Assembly (NCBI GenBank): GCA_027604685.1
Contig: JADHYX010000047.1
Coordinates: 19,480 to 83,479, forward strand
Length of the DNA stretch: 64,000 nt
Reading direction: 5' to 3'
Source: Lobulomyces angularis
Taxonomy: Eukaryota > Chytridiomycota > Chytridiomycetes > Lobulomycetales > Lobulomycetaceae
Shown here: piece by piece, positions 34,052-44,532 of the stretch
How the letters are laid out: each line of letters opens with the position of its first letter
Numbering within the stretch: the stretch's first letter is position 1
Made by a program: the position numbers and the translations under genes
Notes under the pieces: model-generated
The model's database searches: none
Told to the model about the DNA's origin: nothing
Seen by the model: only the letters and a program-made list of their open reading frames with translations

Positions 34052-34186
34052 TAAAATGAACATTTCTATATACTAATTGGTTAATGCAAGAATATTTATT
34101 TATACAAACTTTATAAAAAATACAATTACTTCCTGAGACTTTTTCTTAATTGTGAGGCTGAGGCTTTTGTTTGACTTTTTACAAAA

Positions 34187-35727
34187 ATGAATCAAAACTC
34201 AAACCACAAAATTCCAACACTACAACAAGTTCTTAAAAAATTTGTCAAAAATTTTGTTTGGGCCCTTTTCTTCACCATTATTATTTTCACCGTTGGCATC
34301 ATCGTTCAATGGAAAGCTCCATCATCTTCAGATTTTTCATCAGTTACATTTCCTTATAAATTGCAACCTAATCTAACTCTGAAACCCTATAACTCATCTT
34401 TTCCTCTTGATTATACTGTGCTGTTAGATACGCATATACATTCCACAGCTTCTGATGGAAAACTGAACCCGCGACAGGTTGCTGAGTGGGCTGTTGCATC
34501 TGGTTATAATGCTATTATTGTCACTGATCATAACTGTGAATATATTCAATTTTTAAAAAAAAATTATTTAACGATACTAATAAGCTGTTGATGGTGCTTT
34601 GCAAGTTAAAAAATTTGTCGAAAAAGATCCTTTATTTTCAAAACAGTTGATTGTCATTCCTGGAATGGAATATACATCTTGTACAGTACATATGAATTTT
34701 TTAAACATAAATGGTATCTATCTTGAAGGATTTTTTTAACTCAGTTTTAAGAAACGATACCACTATGTAGTGATGGTTCTAACTACTGCCCTGTTCAAAC
34801 TTTAGATATGATAAAATTTTTAGTAGATAAGGTGCATGGATTAGGAGGATGGGTTTCCATTAATCATATACCTTGGTCTGTTAAACAAGAAGGGGGAAGG
34901 TTAGTTTCCACCCTACCAAATCAACCAACTTTAGATAGTTTAATTGAAATCGGAATTGATGCTGGTATTGGGCAATTTTTAAAAGCACACTTTAATGTTT
35001 GTTTAGTTGAGATTGTTAATGGGGATATTTTTGACCTTTCTTCTTATCAGAAAGCCCTGTCTACAGGCTTAGGAATGTTTACTGGTTAATTTATTACCGT
35101 TTTTTGTAAAAAATTTTACCAATTAACTGACTATAGGGTCTGATATGCATTATCCTCAGAAACCGTATGCTTGGAATATAATGAAGCCAAAAAATTTCAC
35201 TGCGGAGTCTATTTGGGAAGAAATTGTAGCGAAGAGGTAAAAAGTTGTAAAATATATTTATTAGTATTTACAACCCTTAGAACGTCATTTTTGTTTGACG
35301 CTTCTGGACTGAATCATTTCATGCCCACTGAGTCGCAGGCTATCATTCCAGTTTTATACACAGGTAGGTTACTCAAAGTTTAAACGAATGGTATTTATTA
35401 TGAAATGCAATAGTTTTGTCTCCGCTCATTGGGATTGGAAGTTATTTAAATACTTTTTGGGGATACGATCAAGGTAAAAATTGTTCTAAATTTTATCTAA
35501 AAAAAAATTAATTTAACTTTATAAACTCGTTCAAAGGTATGTACTCCTTTCAAGGAAGTTTCTGTCATGACAATGTGGTTACAGTTGATACTCTTGCCAT
35601 TGGAATGTTTTTTGTGTATTATACGTTGCTTTTATTGATTTTCACTTTGCTCTTTGAAATTTTAAATGTTGCTGTTTCAATAGTTTTTAATAAGCTAAAA
35701 GGAAAATTTAAAGATAAAGAGCCTTAG
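34187..35727 (+). CDS. Membrane-tethered PHP-domain metallophosphoesterase-like protein
   Basis: About seven exons. After a short polar N-terminus comes one membrane segment (FVWALFFTIIIFTVGIIVQW). The PHP domain starts with motif I, DTHIHSTASDGKL (about 34430), then VTDHNS (about 34520, across an intron). PGMEYTSCTVHMNF (about 34660) carries further metal-ligand residues and INHIPW (about 34860) another His. GSDMHYP (about 35138) is the last metal motif. A second membrane segment (IGMFFVYYTLLLLIFTLLF) closes the protein, before a basic tail KLKGKFKDKEP. PHP domains bind two or three metals and hydrolyse phosphoesters; the substrate of this membrane-bound fungal family is not known to me. With two membrane spans the catalytic domain should lie between them, on the luminal or extracellular side if the N-terminus is cytosolic. 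Confidence 0.85.
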
Positions 35728-35946
35728 ATTTATTCACAATTACTTTTAACTCCCTTTCATCATTAATTTTTTTTTTCGTTTATTTATAAATAGACATTTA
35801 ATTACAAATAGCATTTTCTTTTTTGTAGATAGTACCATTAATAAAATAGATAATATCGCATATATACATTCATTTTAAGGTTGAACAAAATTGGAGTCTA
35901 CCAAAAAAAAAAAAAGTATATTTTAAAATAGTATTTTAATAAAATT

Positions 35947-36324
35947 ATGAGTGACTTTCAAGAAATTTTACAAGGTTTTGGAGATAAAGATAAGAAGGAA
36001 ATTATAGGCTTCTTGCAGCAGGAAGAAAAGCGAATTAATTTTGTAATTATTATAAAATTTTTTTAGACAACCTTTTATAGTTTATTTTACTTTTTTAGAA
36101 TCAAATTGTACATCAATATACAGATATGTGCTGGGACAAGTGCAATGTAAAAATTCAAAATTTTATGGATAAACAAGATGAAGGTACTTTTTTAATCTAA
36201 ACGTTTTAACTCTTAACCTTTCACCTGTAATTCATTAGCTTGCATGATGCATTGCGTTGAAAGATTTATAGATACCTCATACTATTTAACGTCAAAATTC
36301 GAACAAAGGAAGTTGGATAAGTAA
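35947..36324 (+). CDS. TIM8: Mitochondrial intermembrane-space chaperone Tim8
   Basis: A small three-exon gene of about 89 codons. The ATG at 35947 gives MSDFQEILQGFGDKDKKEI. Twin CX3C motifs are CWDKC (about 36130) and CMMHC (about 36241), the signature of small Tim chaperones. The second is followed by VERFIDTSYYLTSKFEQRK, which matches the Tim8-specific C-terminal block (V-x-R-F-I-D-T-S). Tim8 forms hexamers with Tim13 and escorts hydrophobic precursors across the intermembrane space. The intron between NF and NQIV contains more than one possible acceptor; the version ending TTTTTTAG before AATCAAATTG keeps the frame. Confidence 0.9.
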
Positions 36325-36673
36325 TGAATCCTAAATCTTTTTTCTATAGTTTCCCTTCTTGAAACAAATTAGTATTTATTTGAATAAATCTTTTATATCA
36401 GTTTTTGCTTTATTTTTTTTTTTTATGAGCCTATACTAATCGAGTGAATACTTTTATTTTATCTTTTGCTTACGAAAGCGTTTAGTATATTATAATAAAA
36501 AAATTTAATAAACTATAAGATCAAATAGTTTTTTGAATATTAGCAATACTTAATTCTTTTTATTTGTTAGATTTTGGTAAAATATTTTTGGCCAATCATA
36601 AATAACGCGAAATTTATTTTTAATTTTTTAACAATTAATTTAGTTCTAAGTTTAATAAAAAATTGCTTACAAT
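36325..36673. other. Intergenic
   Basis: About 350 bp of A/T-rich DNA between TIM8 and the CFAP45 homologue; no coding or RNA signal seen. Confidence 0.5.
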
Positions 36674-38718
36674 ATGCATACGAAAGTAAATACATCGCCC
36701 TTCTATTCATTAATGTATCCAATTCACATTAGGTTAGAGATACGTATGTGTCAGTTGCTGCACCATTTGCTGCTGCACCTGTAAAGGAAGTACGCTATTT
36801 TTACAATTTAACACAAATTTAAAATGAAAATTTACAATATAATTCTGTTTAGAAAATAACAATTATAACTAGAGACAATATAAGAACATTAAAACCGCAT
36901 TCAGAAGAATCCATCAAACGACAGCAACAATTAGTTCCAAAACCTAGAAGAGTTCGTCAACCTTATAATGAACAACTACCAGTCAACACATCAAACAAAG
37001 CGAAACCTAAAATTTTAAACTTGGCTGAATTTGAGAAAGTCAGGGTAGTTAATATAAAAAGTCTCACTAAAATAAATTTTCTGAACTTTAGAGCATTAGT
37101 ACGTTTTTGAGTAAAGAAGAGCTTGAAAAAAGAAATACTGAAATCAATAATGCAAAATTTAATGCTGTCGAAGAAGCAAGATTACGAAAGGTAAATATTT
37201 AAATTCTTCTAGACAGTTCGTATGCACAAGATTAATTTTTTTTTATTTAAATATTGTTGTGAAAAATCCAGGAAAAAATGGAAGAGCATGATCACAAAAG
37301 AAGCGCTAATGCAAAATTAAACGAACTTGAACAAGAAGCTAAACAGAAAGCAAACTATTTATTGGCAAAAGCAAAAATGCAATTGGAAGAACAAGAAGAT
37401 GATATCAAACATTTAAATGAATTGATGCTTTACGCTAAATGTGTTGCGATTCGTGATGTTCAAGTGGAGGAAAAGAAAATGATAATGCAAGAAAGAAAAG
37501 AGGAAGAGGCAAGGCTTGACGCCATGATGGAAGGGAAAAGGGTAGCAGAATTAAAAAAGCTTGAGGATAGAGAAAAGTGTAGAATTGAAGGTATGTAGTT
37601 CTCTAAGCCGGCTTTCATTTTTTTCTTTATGACAATTTTCATAGAATTAAGAAAAGGTGCATCGAAAATCAGAACTCAAATTGAAGAAAGAAGGGAGGCT
37701 GCTTTACTTGAACAAGAAAGAAGAGATCAAGAAACAAAACAAATTCTTCAAACCATTGCCAATATGAACGAACAGGACAAAAAAGATAAACAGGCTAAAA
37801 TAGAAAAGTCTAAACTTTTAATGCAAGAAGTAATATGACTAATAAATAAAATAAAAGTTTACTTAATGCAAACAATTAGGTCGCCAAAGCTAATCAGGAG
37901 TCTACCGAGAGGAAAAGGCTGAATAAAGTAAAAGAGGAAGAGATAGATAAAAAAGTTTTGAAATATATTCTAGACAAGGAGAGTAGAGAAATTGAAAATG
38001 ATAGATTACTAGCGGTGAAGAAAGCGGAAAGAGAAAAAGAATTGGCGCGATTAAGAGCAGCGCAAGAGAAAATTAGTGATAAGCAAACTCAACAAGACTT
38101 ACTTAGAGCCAAGAGGGCCTTTGAGAGCTACGAAAGAGAGTGGAGAAAAAAGGAAAAAGAAAGTATAGAAAAAGAAATAAGACTTTCCAAAGAGCTAAAA
38201 GAAGAAAGACTGAAGCAACAACATTCAAGGGAAAATGCAGTTGCTTTTGAAGCTCACAAGCTGAAACTAGAGTTTTTTGAAAATATTGAAAAACAAAAAA
38301 AGGTAGAAGAGAAGATAAAAGAAGAAGAAAGAATTAAAGCAGAAAAAAATAAAATTTATGCAAAAGAAGTTAAAGTAAGTGGATTACTTTACACAATTAA
38401 GTGATACTCATAATAATTATAGGCTCAGATTGCAGAAAAGGAAGCCAACAAGCGTAAAGAAAGGGAGGAATTTTTCATGGAGGGAATAAGGCTAGCGAAA
38501 GAAAGAAAAGAAAAACTACTGAAAATAGAGCAAACTAAGCAAAGAAAGATTCAAGTAATACAAAACTTCTAATGAAACCTTTATTTAATTGTTTTTAGGA
38601 ATTAAAATCCTTAGGTGTACCTCAAAAATATTGCAGTGAAATTGAAAAAAAATCTCATGATAAGGAAAGGTTAACAGTAACAATGACTCAAAAAAAGGAC
38701 AAAGTGAATGCAAAATAA
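36674..38718 (+). CDS. CFAP45: CFAP45 homologue (flagellar axoneme coiled-coil protein)
   Basis: About nine exons encode about 510 residues, nearly all charged coiled coil (trichohyalin/plectin-homology style). The first exon codes MHTK (36674-36685); VRDTYVSVAAPFAAAPVKE follows. The family block KITIITRDNIRTL (about 36853) matches the N-terminal (K)I(K)IITRD-x-IR signature of CFAP45/CCDC19. The C-terminal block EFFMEGIRLAKERKEKLLKI then ELKSLGVPQKYCSEIEKK matches the conserved end with its LP/VP-x-KYC motif. CFAP45 is a microtubule inner protein of doublet microtubules; known homologues occur only in organisms with motile cilia. This gene is the main reason to call the host a flagellated fungus. 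It is on the same strand as TIM8 and the FKBP-cyclophilin gene. Confidence 0.9.
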
Positions 38719-38937
38719 TTTGAAATGGAAGTTGCTTGTTTCATAACTGTTTTTCAAGTCACTTTAATATATCTTAAATAATAAAACGCCAACTTTTCAT
38801 TTCTATTTTTTATTTAGTTATTTTTTTGATTTTTTCCTTGTAAATATATATTTGTATTTTAAGGTTTAATAAATAGAAATTTTGTGGTAAGCTTAAATAT
38901 TTTGGACAACAAAAAATATTTTTTTAAAAAAATAATA

Positions 38938-40581
38938 ATGAACCATCATAGATATCACCCTGTCAGGAAAAACAATAAATTAAATAAAAGCAAATCTAGG
39001 CCCATACTATGGTGTGTTTTCATTTCATTAGCCGTAATTTTTTTGTTCGCGGTTCACAATTCTGATGGTGTAAAAGAAAAATCCAGTCTTCTGAAATCAA
39101 CTTCAAAAAATGAAAAATCCAAAGCCCATCAACAAAACGAGCAGCAACAAAATTTAAACTTAAAAAACAATTATTCAGTAAAAGAGGAAGAAAAAATTTC
39201 CAACACTGAAGAATCAAAAGATCAATCACAACAAGTTGCTGTTAAAATAAAACCTCCAACTGAGCTTTTAATTGAAGTGTTAAAAAAAGTTGAATGTGAT
39301 AGGTTTTTCAGAAAATTAATTTAATTGTTTTTTTTAAATTTTTTTTTAGAAAAAGTGAAAAGGGTGATGTTCTTTCTGTAGACTATACAGGAACACTATT
39401 TGAAACTGGTAACTTAATTTTTTTAATTTTTTTTTTTGATGAAGCTGCTAGATAATTAAAATATTTTGTTACATAGAAATAGATTGTATTTTAATCATTT
39501 TATTTAATTAAATTTAGGAGAAAAATTTGATTCTTCCTTAGATTCAAAAAGACCATTTGTTTTTACTATTGGTAAGGGTCAAGCCATTAAAGGTTGGGAC
39601 CTCGGACTTCTAGGTTTGCATATATTTTCTACACAATAACTTAAATTTATATTTGATAGATATGTGTGGTATGTAAACAAAATTAAACTTCAATGTATAT
39701 TTTGTTTAGTTGGGGAAGAGCGAAAGCTAACGATTCCTAGTAAACTTGGGTATGGGGATGCAGGGTATACCAGTTTAATCAAAGGCGGTGCTGCTTTAGT
39801 TTTTGAAGTTAAATTATTGGTATTCTTCATCTCTTGATATTATTTAACTTTTTTTGTTAATTTTAGGAATTTAAGAATCCCAAGTTGGAAATGGTTGGAC
39901 CAACTGTTCCTAAAGTTGAAGTGACAGTAGAGAAAAAAGCTGATGAAATCACATCCAAGGTTTTCCTTGATATTGCAATTGGAGACCGAGAAGCTAAAAG
40001 AATCGTAATTGGATTGTATGGAAATGCATTGCCCCTTACAACCGAAAATTTTAGGGCATTAGCTACTGGAGAAAAGGGTTTTGGGTTTAAGGGTAAATTG
40101 ATATTGGTATTTATAGCAACTGAATGTTTTTAGGTTCAAAGTTTCATAGAGTAATAAAAAATTTTGTAATTCAAGGTGGAGATTTTACTAGAGGAGATGG
40201 AACAGGAGGGAAGTCAATTTATGATGGAAAATTTAAGGATGAAGGTACAGTTTGAGTTGAAGTTGTTTTTTTATTTTAATTTTTTTTTAAGGTTTTCCAT
40301 TTAAGCACTTTGAGGCAGGACTTTTATCCATGGCAAATAGTGGGAGAGATACTAACGGTTCTCAGTTTTTTATAACATGTGCTGCAACATTGTAATGTTA
40401 TCATGTTATTTTTTATAAAATTTTTAATTGATTATGTAGGTGGTTAGATGGAAAACATGTTGTGTTTGGAAAAGTAATTGAAGGTTTAGATTTTATTTTA
40501 AATGAAGTTCAGCAAGTTGAAACTGGTGCCCACGACAAACCAAGTATTGATGTAACAATTAAAGATTGTGGTGTATTATAG
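38938..40581 (+). CDS. Dual-family immunophilin: membrane anchor + FKBP + cyclophilin
   Basis: Nine or so exons, about 408 residues. A basic N-terminus (KSKSR) precedes one membrane segment ([19 protein letters not shown], residues 22-40), then a polar Q/N/K-rich linker. The FKBP domain spans about residues 122-213: [50 protein letters not shown] and [11 protein letters not shown]. It keeps the equivalents of FKBP12 Tyr26, Phe36, Asp37, Phe46, Ile56, Trp59, Tyr82 and Phe99. A linker of about 30 residues leads to a full cyclophilin from about residue 243: [56 protein letters not shown] and [12 protein letters not shown]. The catalytic Arg, Phe, Gln, Trp and His are all present. The cyclophilin is closest to the ER cyclophilin B type. 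No HDEL-like tail is present, so the N-terminal signal anchor would hold both domains in the secretory lumen. The two domains join across the intron at about 39820-39866 without a stop. Confidence 0.9.
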
Positions 40582-40913
40582 TTGGATAACTTTTTTTTTT
40601 TTTCATATGTTGGCATTGTTTATTCACATTAATGTAAAAAGTTAAATTTAGTCTCAGTAAGAGAATCGATAATGTAAAAATAACTCTCATGAATATTGAG
40701 TCTTGCGCTGTTTTTATTAATAATGAATAAAGTTACAAAAAATAATCCTATCAATTTCTATTATACTATTATAAACCAATATTTTCTTAAAGCTGTTTGA
40801 AAAAAAAAAAAAAATTAGAAACTAAAAATTTTATAAATTTTATGAAATTAAGTTACATAACATAAACTCCATTTCGTTTCATGTAAATAAAACTAGGTTT
40901 ATAATTGTGTCGA

Positions 40914-42223
40914 TTAATCCATAGAACTAGCCAAGGATTTCAGTTCAGACACATCTTTGCATTCAACTTCACTTAAGTTCGTCACAACTTGTTCTTCCTT
41001 TTTCTTTTTATTTGTTTTTACTTTAAATCTTGCAGTCGATTCACCAGTATAGTTAACATAAAAATGCTTTAAAAGATGACAAGTTGTACTAAAGTGTGTG
41101 CAACTAAAGCTTGATACGATAAAACTGAATTCATATAAATATTCTGGAAATAAAAATGTAGAAATTAAGTATGCAGCGATTCCACCTTAAAAATGTTGTT
41201 AGTTTAAATTTTTTATTCACATTTTCAGTTGTTATACCAATATTGCATAGAACAATAATCAAGAATAAAAAATACAAACTAAATTTAAAGTTTTTCAACT
41301 TTTTAGTTTTTATTTTTAAGTTAAATTGGTGATCAATGTTTTTCAAATTGATGTGTCTATCATCAGTAATCTTCTTAGTTTCAATACAACTTTGCTCTTC
41401 CGAACTGATTTTTTGCTTTAATTGTAACATTTCCAAATTTTTTTTTTTTAAGCACATTGATATCATTTTAAAGTTCAAAATTAAATCTAATATTATTGAA
41501 TACAAATAAACCAAGGTATTGAGTGAGATTAGTAACGTCTCAATTGTTGATTTGAAATTTTCATTTGGAAATTCAAAAAGTTGAATAATAATAAAAGTTA
41601 TTGTTACCGCTATTACAATACTAGTAACATAAAACAAATTTCCAAAATTAAACCTCAGTATGCGTCCCGGAGATTTCGCTTTTGGTATTATCAGACGATT
41701 ATACTTGTCCATAACGCAAAAATCCTAGAGTTTAAGTTAATACTTTGATATTTAAAATTTATAGAACATGTAATAAAATATGGTATGTTCACTTAAAACT
41801 TTTTTTTAAATTACCATTAGCCCTAAGCAAATTAAGAATATAGTGTTTTGAATGAAGTTAACAGCTTTATAGACCTCATTTTTTTTATCAACTTTATCCT
41901 GAAAGCAGAATAATTGATTATAAAATTGTAAAATTAAATAAATGATAGTAAAAATTGAAAGCAAATTTGCTAGTAACTTCTGTAAGGACCACTGACTAAA
42001 GGTTATTTTAAAAGTTGTAGACTTATTGGTATTAAAATTCTGAATTAAATAATAAATTGAGGGAAGAAGCGAAATAGCGTTAAAACAAATTGACAAAACT
42101 CTTATCGGTGTAAAAGTTATTTGAAACATCTTATTTTCTGATAAATTAATTTTTTGAAATTACCCAATCATCATCCACTTTCAAATTTACAGTCTGGTTA
42201 CAAAGTGTTCCAATCCATAGCAT
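40914..42223 (-). CDS. Seven-transmembrane receptor-like protein, unknown
   Basis: Four exons. The ATG at 42223 gives MLWIGTLCNQTVNLKVDDDW, a short N-terminus with an N-Q-T glycosylation site, spliced in phase to MFQITFTPIRVL. Seven hydrophobic segments follow: VLSICFNAISLLPSIYYL, LANLLSIFTIIYLILQF, VNFIQNTIFLICLGLM, FYVTSIVIAVTITFIIIQ, LLISLNTLVYLYSIILDL, LYFLFLIIVLCNIGGIAAYL and FSFIVSSFSCTHFSTTCHLL. The third is followed by DFCVMDKYNRL, in the place where receptors carry a DRY-like motif. The largest loop (between five and six) is charged, as in G-protein-coupled receptors. The tail is Lys/Glu-rich. The intron giving NIG|GIAAYL (GTATAA donor, about 41188-41240) is required for frame. No named family is recognised; an orphan GPCR is one option, another 7-TM class is the alternative. 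Confidence 0.65.
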
Positions 42224-42332
42224 GTAATTGTTAAGTCATTTTTATGTAGTAGATTCTTTAACTGTAATTTTTCTTGTTTAAAAGTTGAAATAAACTAAAA
42301 AAAAAAAACAAAAAGTTTTTTTTGAAAACTTG
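42224..42332. promoter_or_regulatory. Short bidirectional upstream region
   Basis: Only 109 bp separate the divergent ATGs of the 7-TM gene and the adrenodoxin reductase gene. Both promoters must overlap here or lie inside the neighbouring transcript. No specific site recognised. Confidence 0.45.
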
Positions 42333-44095
42333 ATGATAAATTATAAAGTATTAAAAATTTCTACGAATGTTGTAAATAAAAGGTTTTTTTCAACAACATT
42401 TCTAAAATCTGAACAATTAAAATGTGCGATTGTTGGGTCTGGTCCAGGTAACTATTTTTAAATCATCAAAAAGGAAAACCTTAGTAAGTCCTTTGAATAG
42501 CCGCTTTTTATACTGCAATTCATTTAATTAAAAATACCAAACACGATATTAAAGTTGATATGTTCGAAAAACTTCCTTGTCCCTTTGGCCTAGGTATTTC
42601 TTAAAATTTAACGCAAAATTTAATAATTTACGAAGTCAGGTTTGGAGTAGCTCCTGATCATCCAGAAGTGAAGGTTTCTTAAATATAAAATTTGTTTTTA
42701 TTTTTTATTTTACTTTTATTTTTTGAATTGCACTCCCACAATAGAACGTTTTACACAAATTTGATGCTTTTGCTTTATCTGAACCCAAATTTAACTTCTA
42801 CGGGAATGTTACGATTGGGAAAGATATTTCTTTATCAGATTTACAAGAAGCATACAATTTCACAGTTTTAGCATATGGATCCGAAAAAGATAATGAATTA
42901 TATATTAAAAATGAGCACTCCAAAAATGTTTTTAGTGCTAGAGCCTTTGTTGGATGGTAAATTATTATTTACTCACTTAAACATTTTTTGATGAAAAAAA
43001 ATGTAATTTAGGTATAATGGACATCCGGAATTTTTCAATTTGAATCCAGACTTGAGCAATGTAAGAGAAGTTTCTATAATTGGAATGGGAAATGTCTCGC
43101 TAGATTGCGCCAGATTGTTGCTTTCTCCTCCGAGTGCTTTGGAAAACACTGATATTACCAAACACGCTTTTGAAGTATTAAGAAATAGTAAAGTAGAGCG
43201 GGTGCGAATATTAGGAAGAAGAGGACCAATGGAGGTATTTTTTTATTATTTACTGTACTTTATTTTCGCTATTTAGGTTGCGTTTACTTCCAAAGAACTA
43301 AGAGAAATGGATTCTATACCAAATTTGAAATTTAAAACTGATTTAGCACTTTTGAAAAATGCATTAGAAGATTCAAAAAATTCTTTATTGTTATCAAAAG
43401 ATAGACCTAGAAAGCGGCTGTTGGAAAACTTGAATAAATTTTTTAAGAAAAATATGGAAGGTTCATCGAAAAAAACATTTCAAATAGACTTTTTGAAATC
43501 TCCAAAAGAAGTTATTTTAAATGAAGATGGTTCATTGCATAGTTTAAAAGTGGAAAAAAATGAACTTTGCGAAAATGGAAAGGTAGAAGGAACCAACATT
43601 TTTGAAGAAATTAGGAGTGACATGATAATAAAAAGTGTAGGTTATAAATCTGTTGCTTTAGAAGGCTTGCCTTTCAATGAAAAGAAGGGATTTGTTCCGA
43701 ATATCAGTGGAAGAGTTGTAGACGCAAATGTATGTAAATAATTAATATTAATGCAATTTAAACAGCAAACAATATAGAGCACTGTTATAGCAGGATTGTA
43801 TGTTTCAGGATGGCTGAAGAGAGGACCAACTGGTGTTATCGCTTCTACAATGTTCGATGCAAATGAAACAGCAGGTGCAATTTTGAAAGATTTGGAAGAA
43901 TCTCCTCAAAAGCTCGATCAAGCGAAAACTGGATTTGAGGCAATTTCGAAACGTTTGAACGTAAAAAGAATAGTAACTTTTACAGATTGGAAAAAAATTG
44001 AAAAACATGAATTTGATGAAGGAATAAAGGTGGGGAAAGTTAGAGAAAAACTTTCAAATATTGACGAAATGTTGCGTATTTGTGATAAACTATAA
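42333..44095 (+). CDS. ARH1: Mitochondrial NADPH:adrenodoxin oxidoreductase
   Basis: About eight exons, about 455 residues. The N-terminus MINYKVLKISTNVVNKRFFS is a plausible mitochondrial presequence. The FAD-binding motif CAIVGSGPAAFYTAIHL spans the first intron (about 42450). PCPFGLVRFGVAPDHPEVK (about 42570-42672) is the family hallmark. The NADP-binding half has IIGMGNVSLDCARLLL (about 43080) and VRILGRRGPMEVAFTSKELREM (about 43200-43300, joined over an intron). The C-terminus carries IAGLYVSGWLKRGPTGVIAS (about 43790). The enzyme passes electrons from NADPH to the mitochondrial ferredoxin for Fe-S cluster and heme A synthesis. Length and motif order match Arh1/FDXR. Confidence 0.95.
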
Positions 44096-44532
44096 ACTAA
44101 CAATCCAAGATATTACTTTTTATTATTTTTCGAATTGAATTTTTGTTTTATTTATTTTTAGATCTTTATATATTACATATATTTTGTAGCGTTAGATAAA
44201 AAACTAAAAAAATTAATAGTAGGCGTTGAACAATTTAGAATTCATATGATACATTAGTGTTCTTTTAGAACAGCACAACATTTAACACTACTGAGAATAA
44301 ATTAACTGCCCTAAATTTACACTAATTTTTTTATCCATCTGAATGGACAAACATTATCGTTGCTGATTTAAAATATATCTTTTGTCTAAATCAGTCAAAG
44401 TTGATTGAATAAAAAATGAATTGAGAAAATTGTAGGTTCGTTAAAACAAGTGTTTCTTCAGTGAAGAGGGTATCGTTATACCACTATGAGAAATTATGAT
44501 TTAATAGGTGATACTACACGGAAACCAACAGA
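44096..44532. other. Intergenic between convergent genes
   Basis: About 440 bp separate the ARH1 stop and the Myb gene stop. A short inverted repeat 'ggtat cgtt atacc' lies at 44469-44482. No tRNA or ORF could be supported. Confidence 0.45.

Noticed and set aside
39885..40581. Cyclophilin as a separate gene starting at the in-frame ATG near 39891
   Set aside because: It would leave no intergenic space after the FKBP domain and remove the only membrane-targeting signal for an ER-type cyclophilin; the FKBP exon splices in frame into it.
44440..44530. tRNA-like string on the minus strand (TAGTGGTATAACGATA and a nearby AACGAACC)
   Set aside because: No cloverleaf can be drawn: the anticodon arm would have a 3-base loop and the acceptor arms do not pair.
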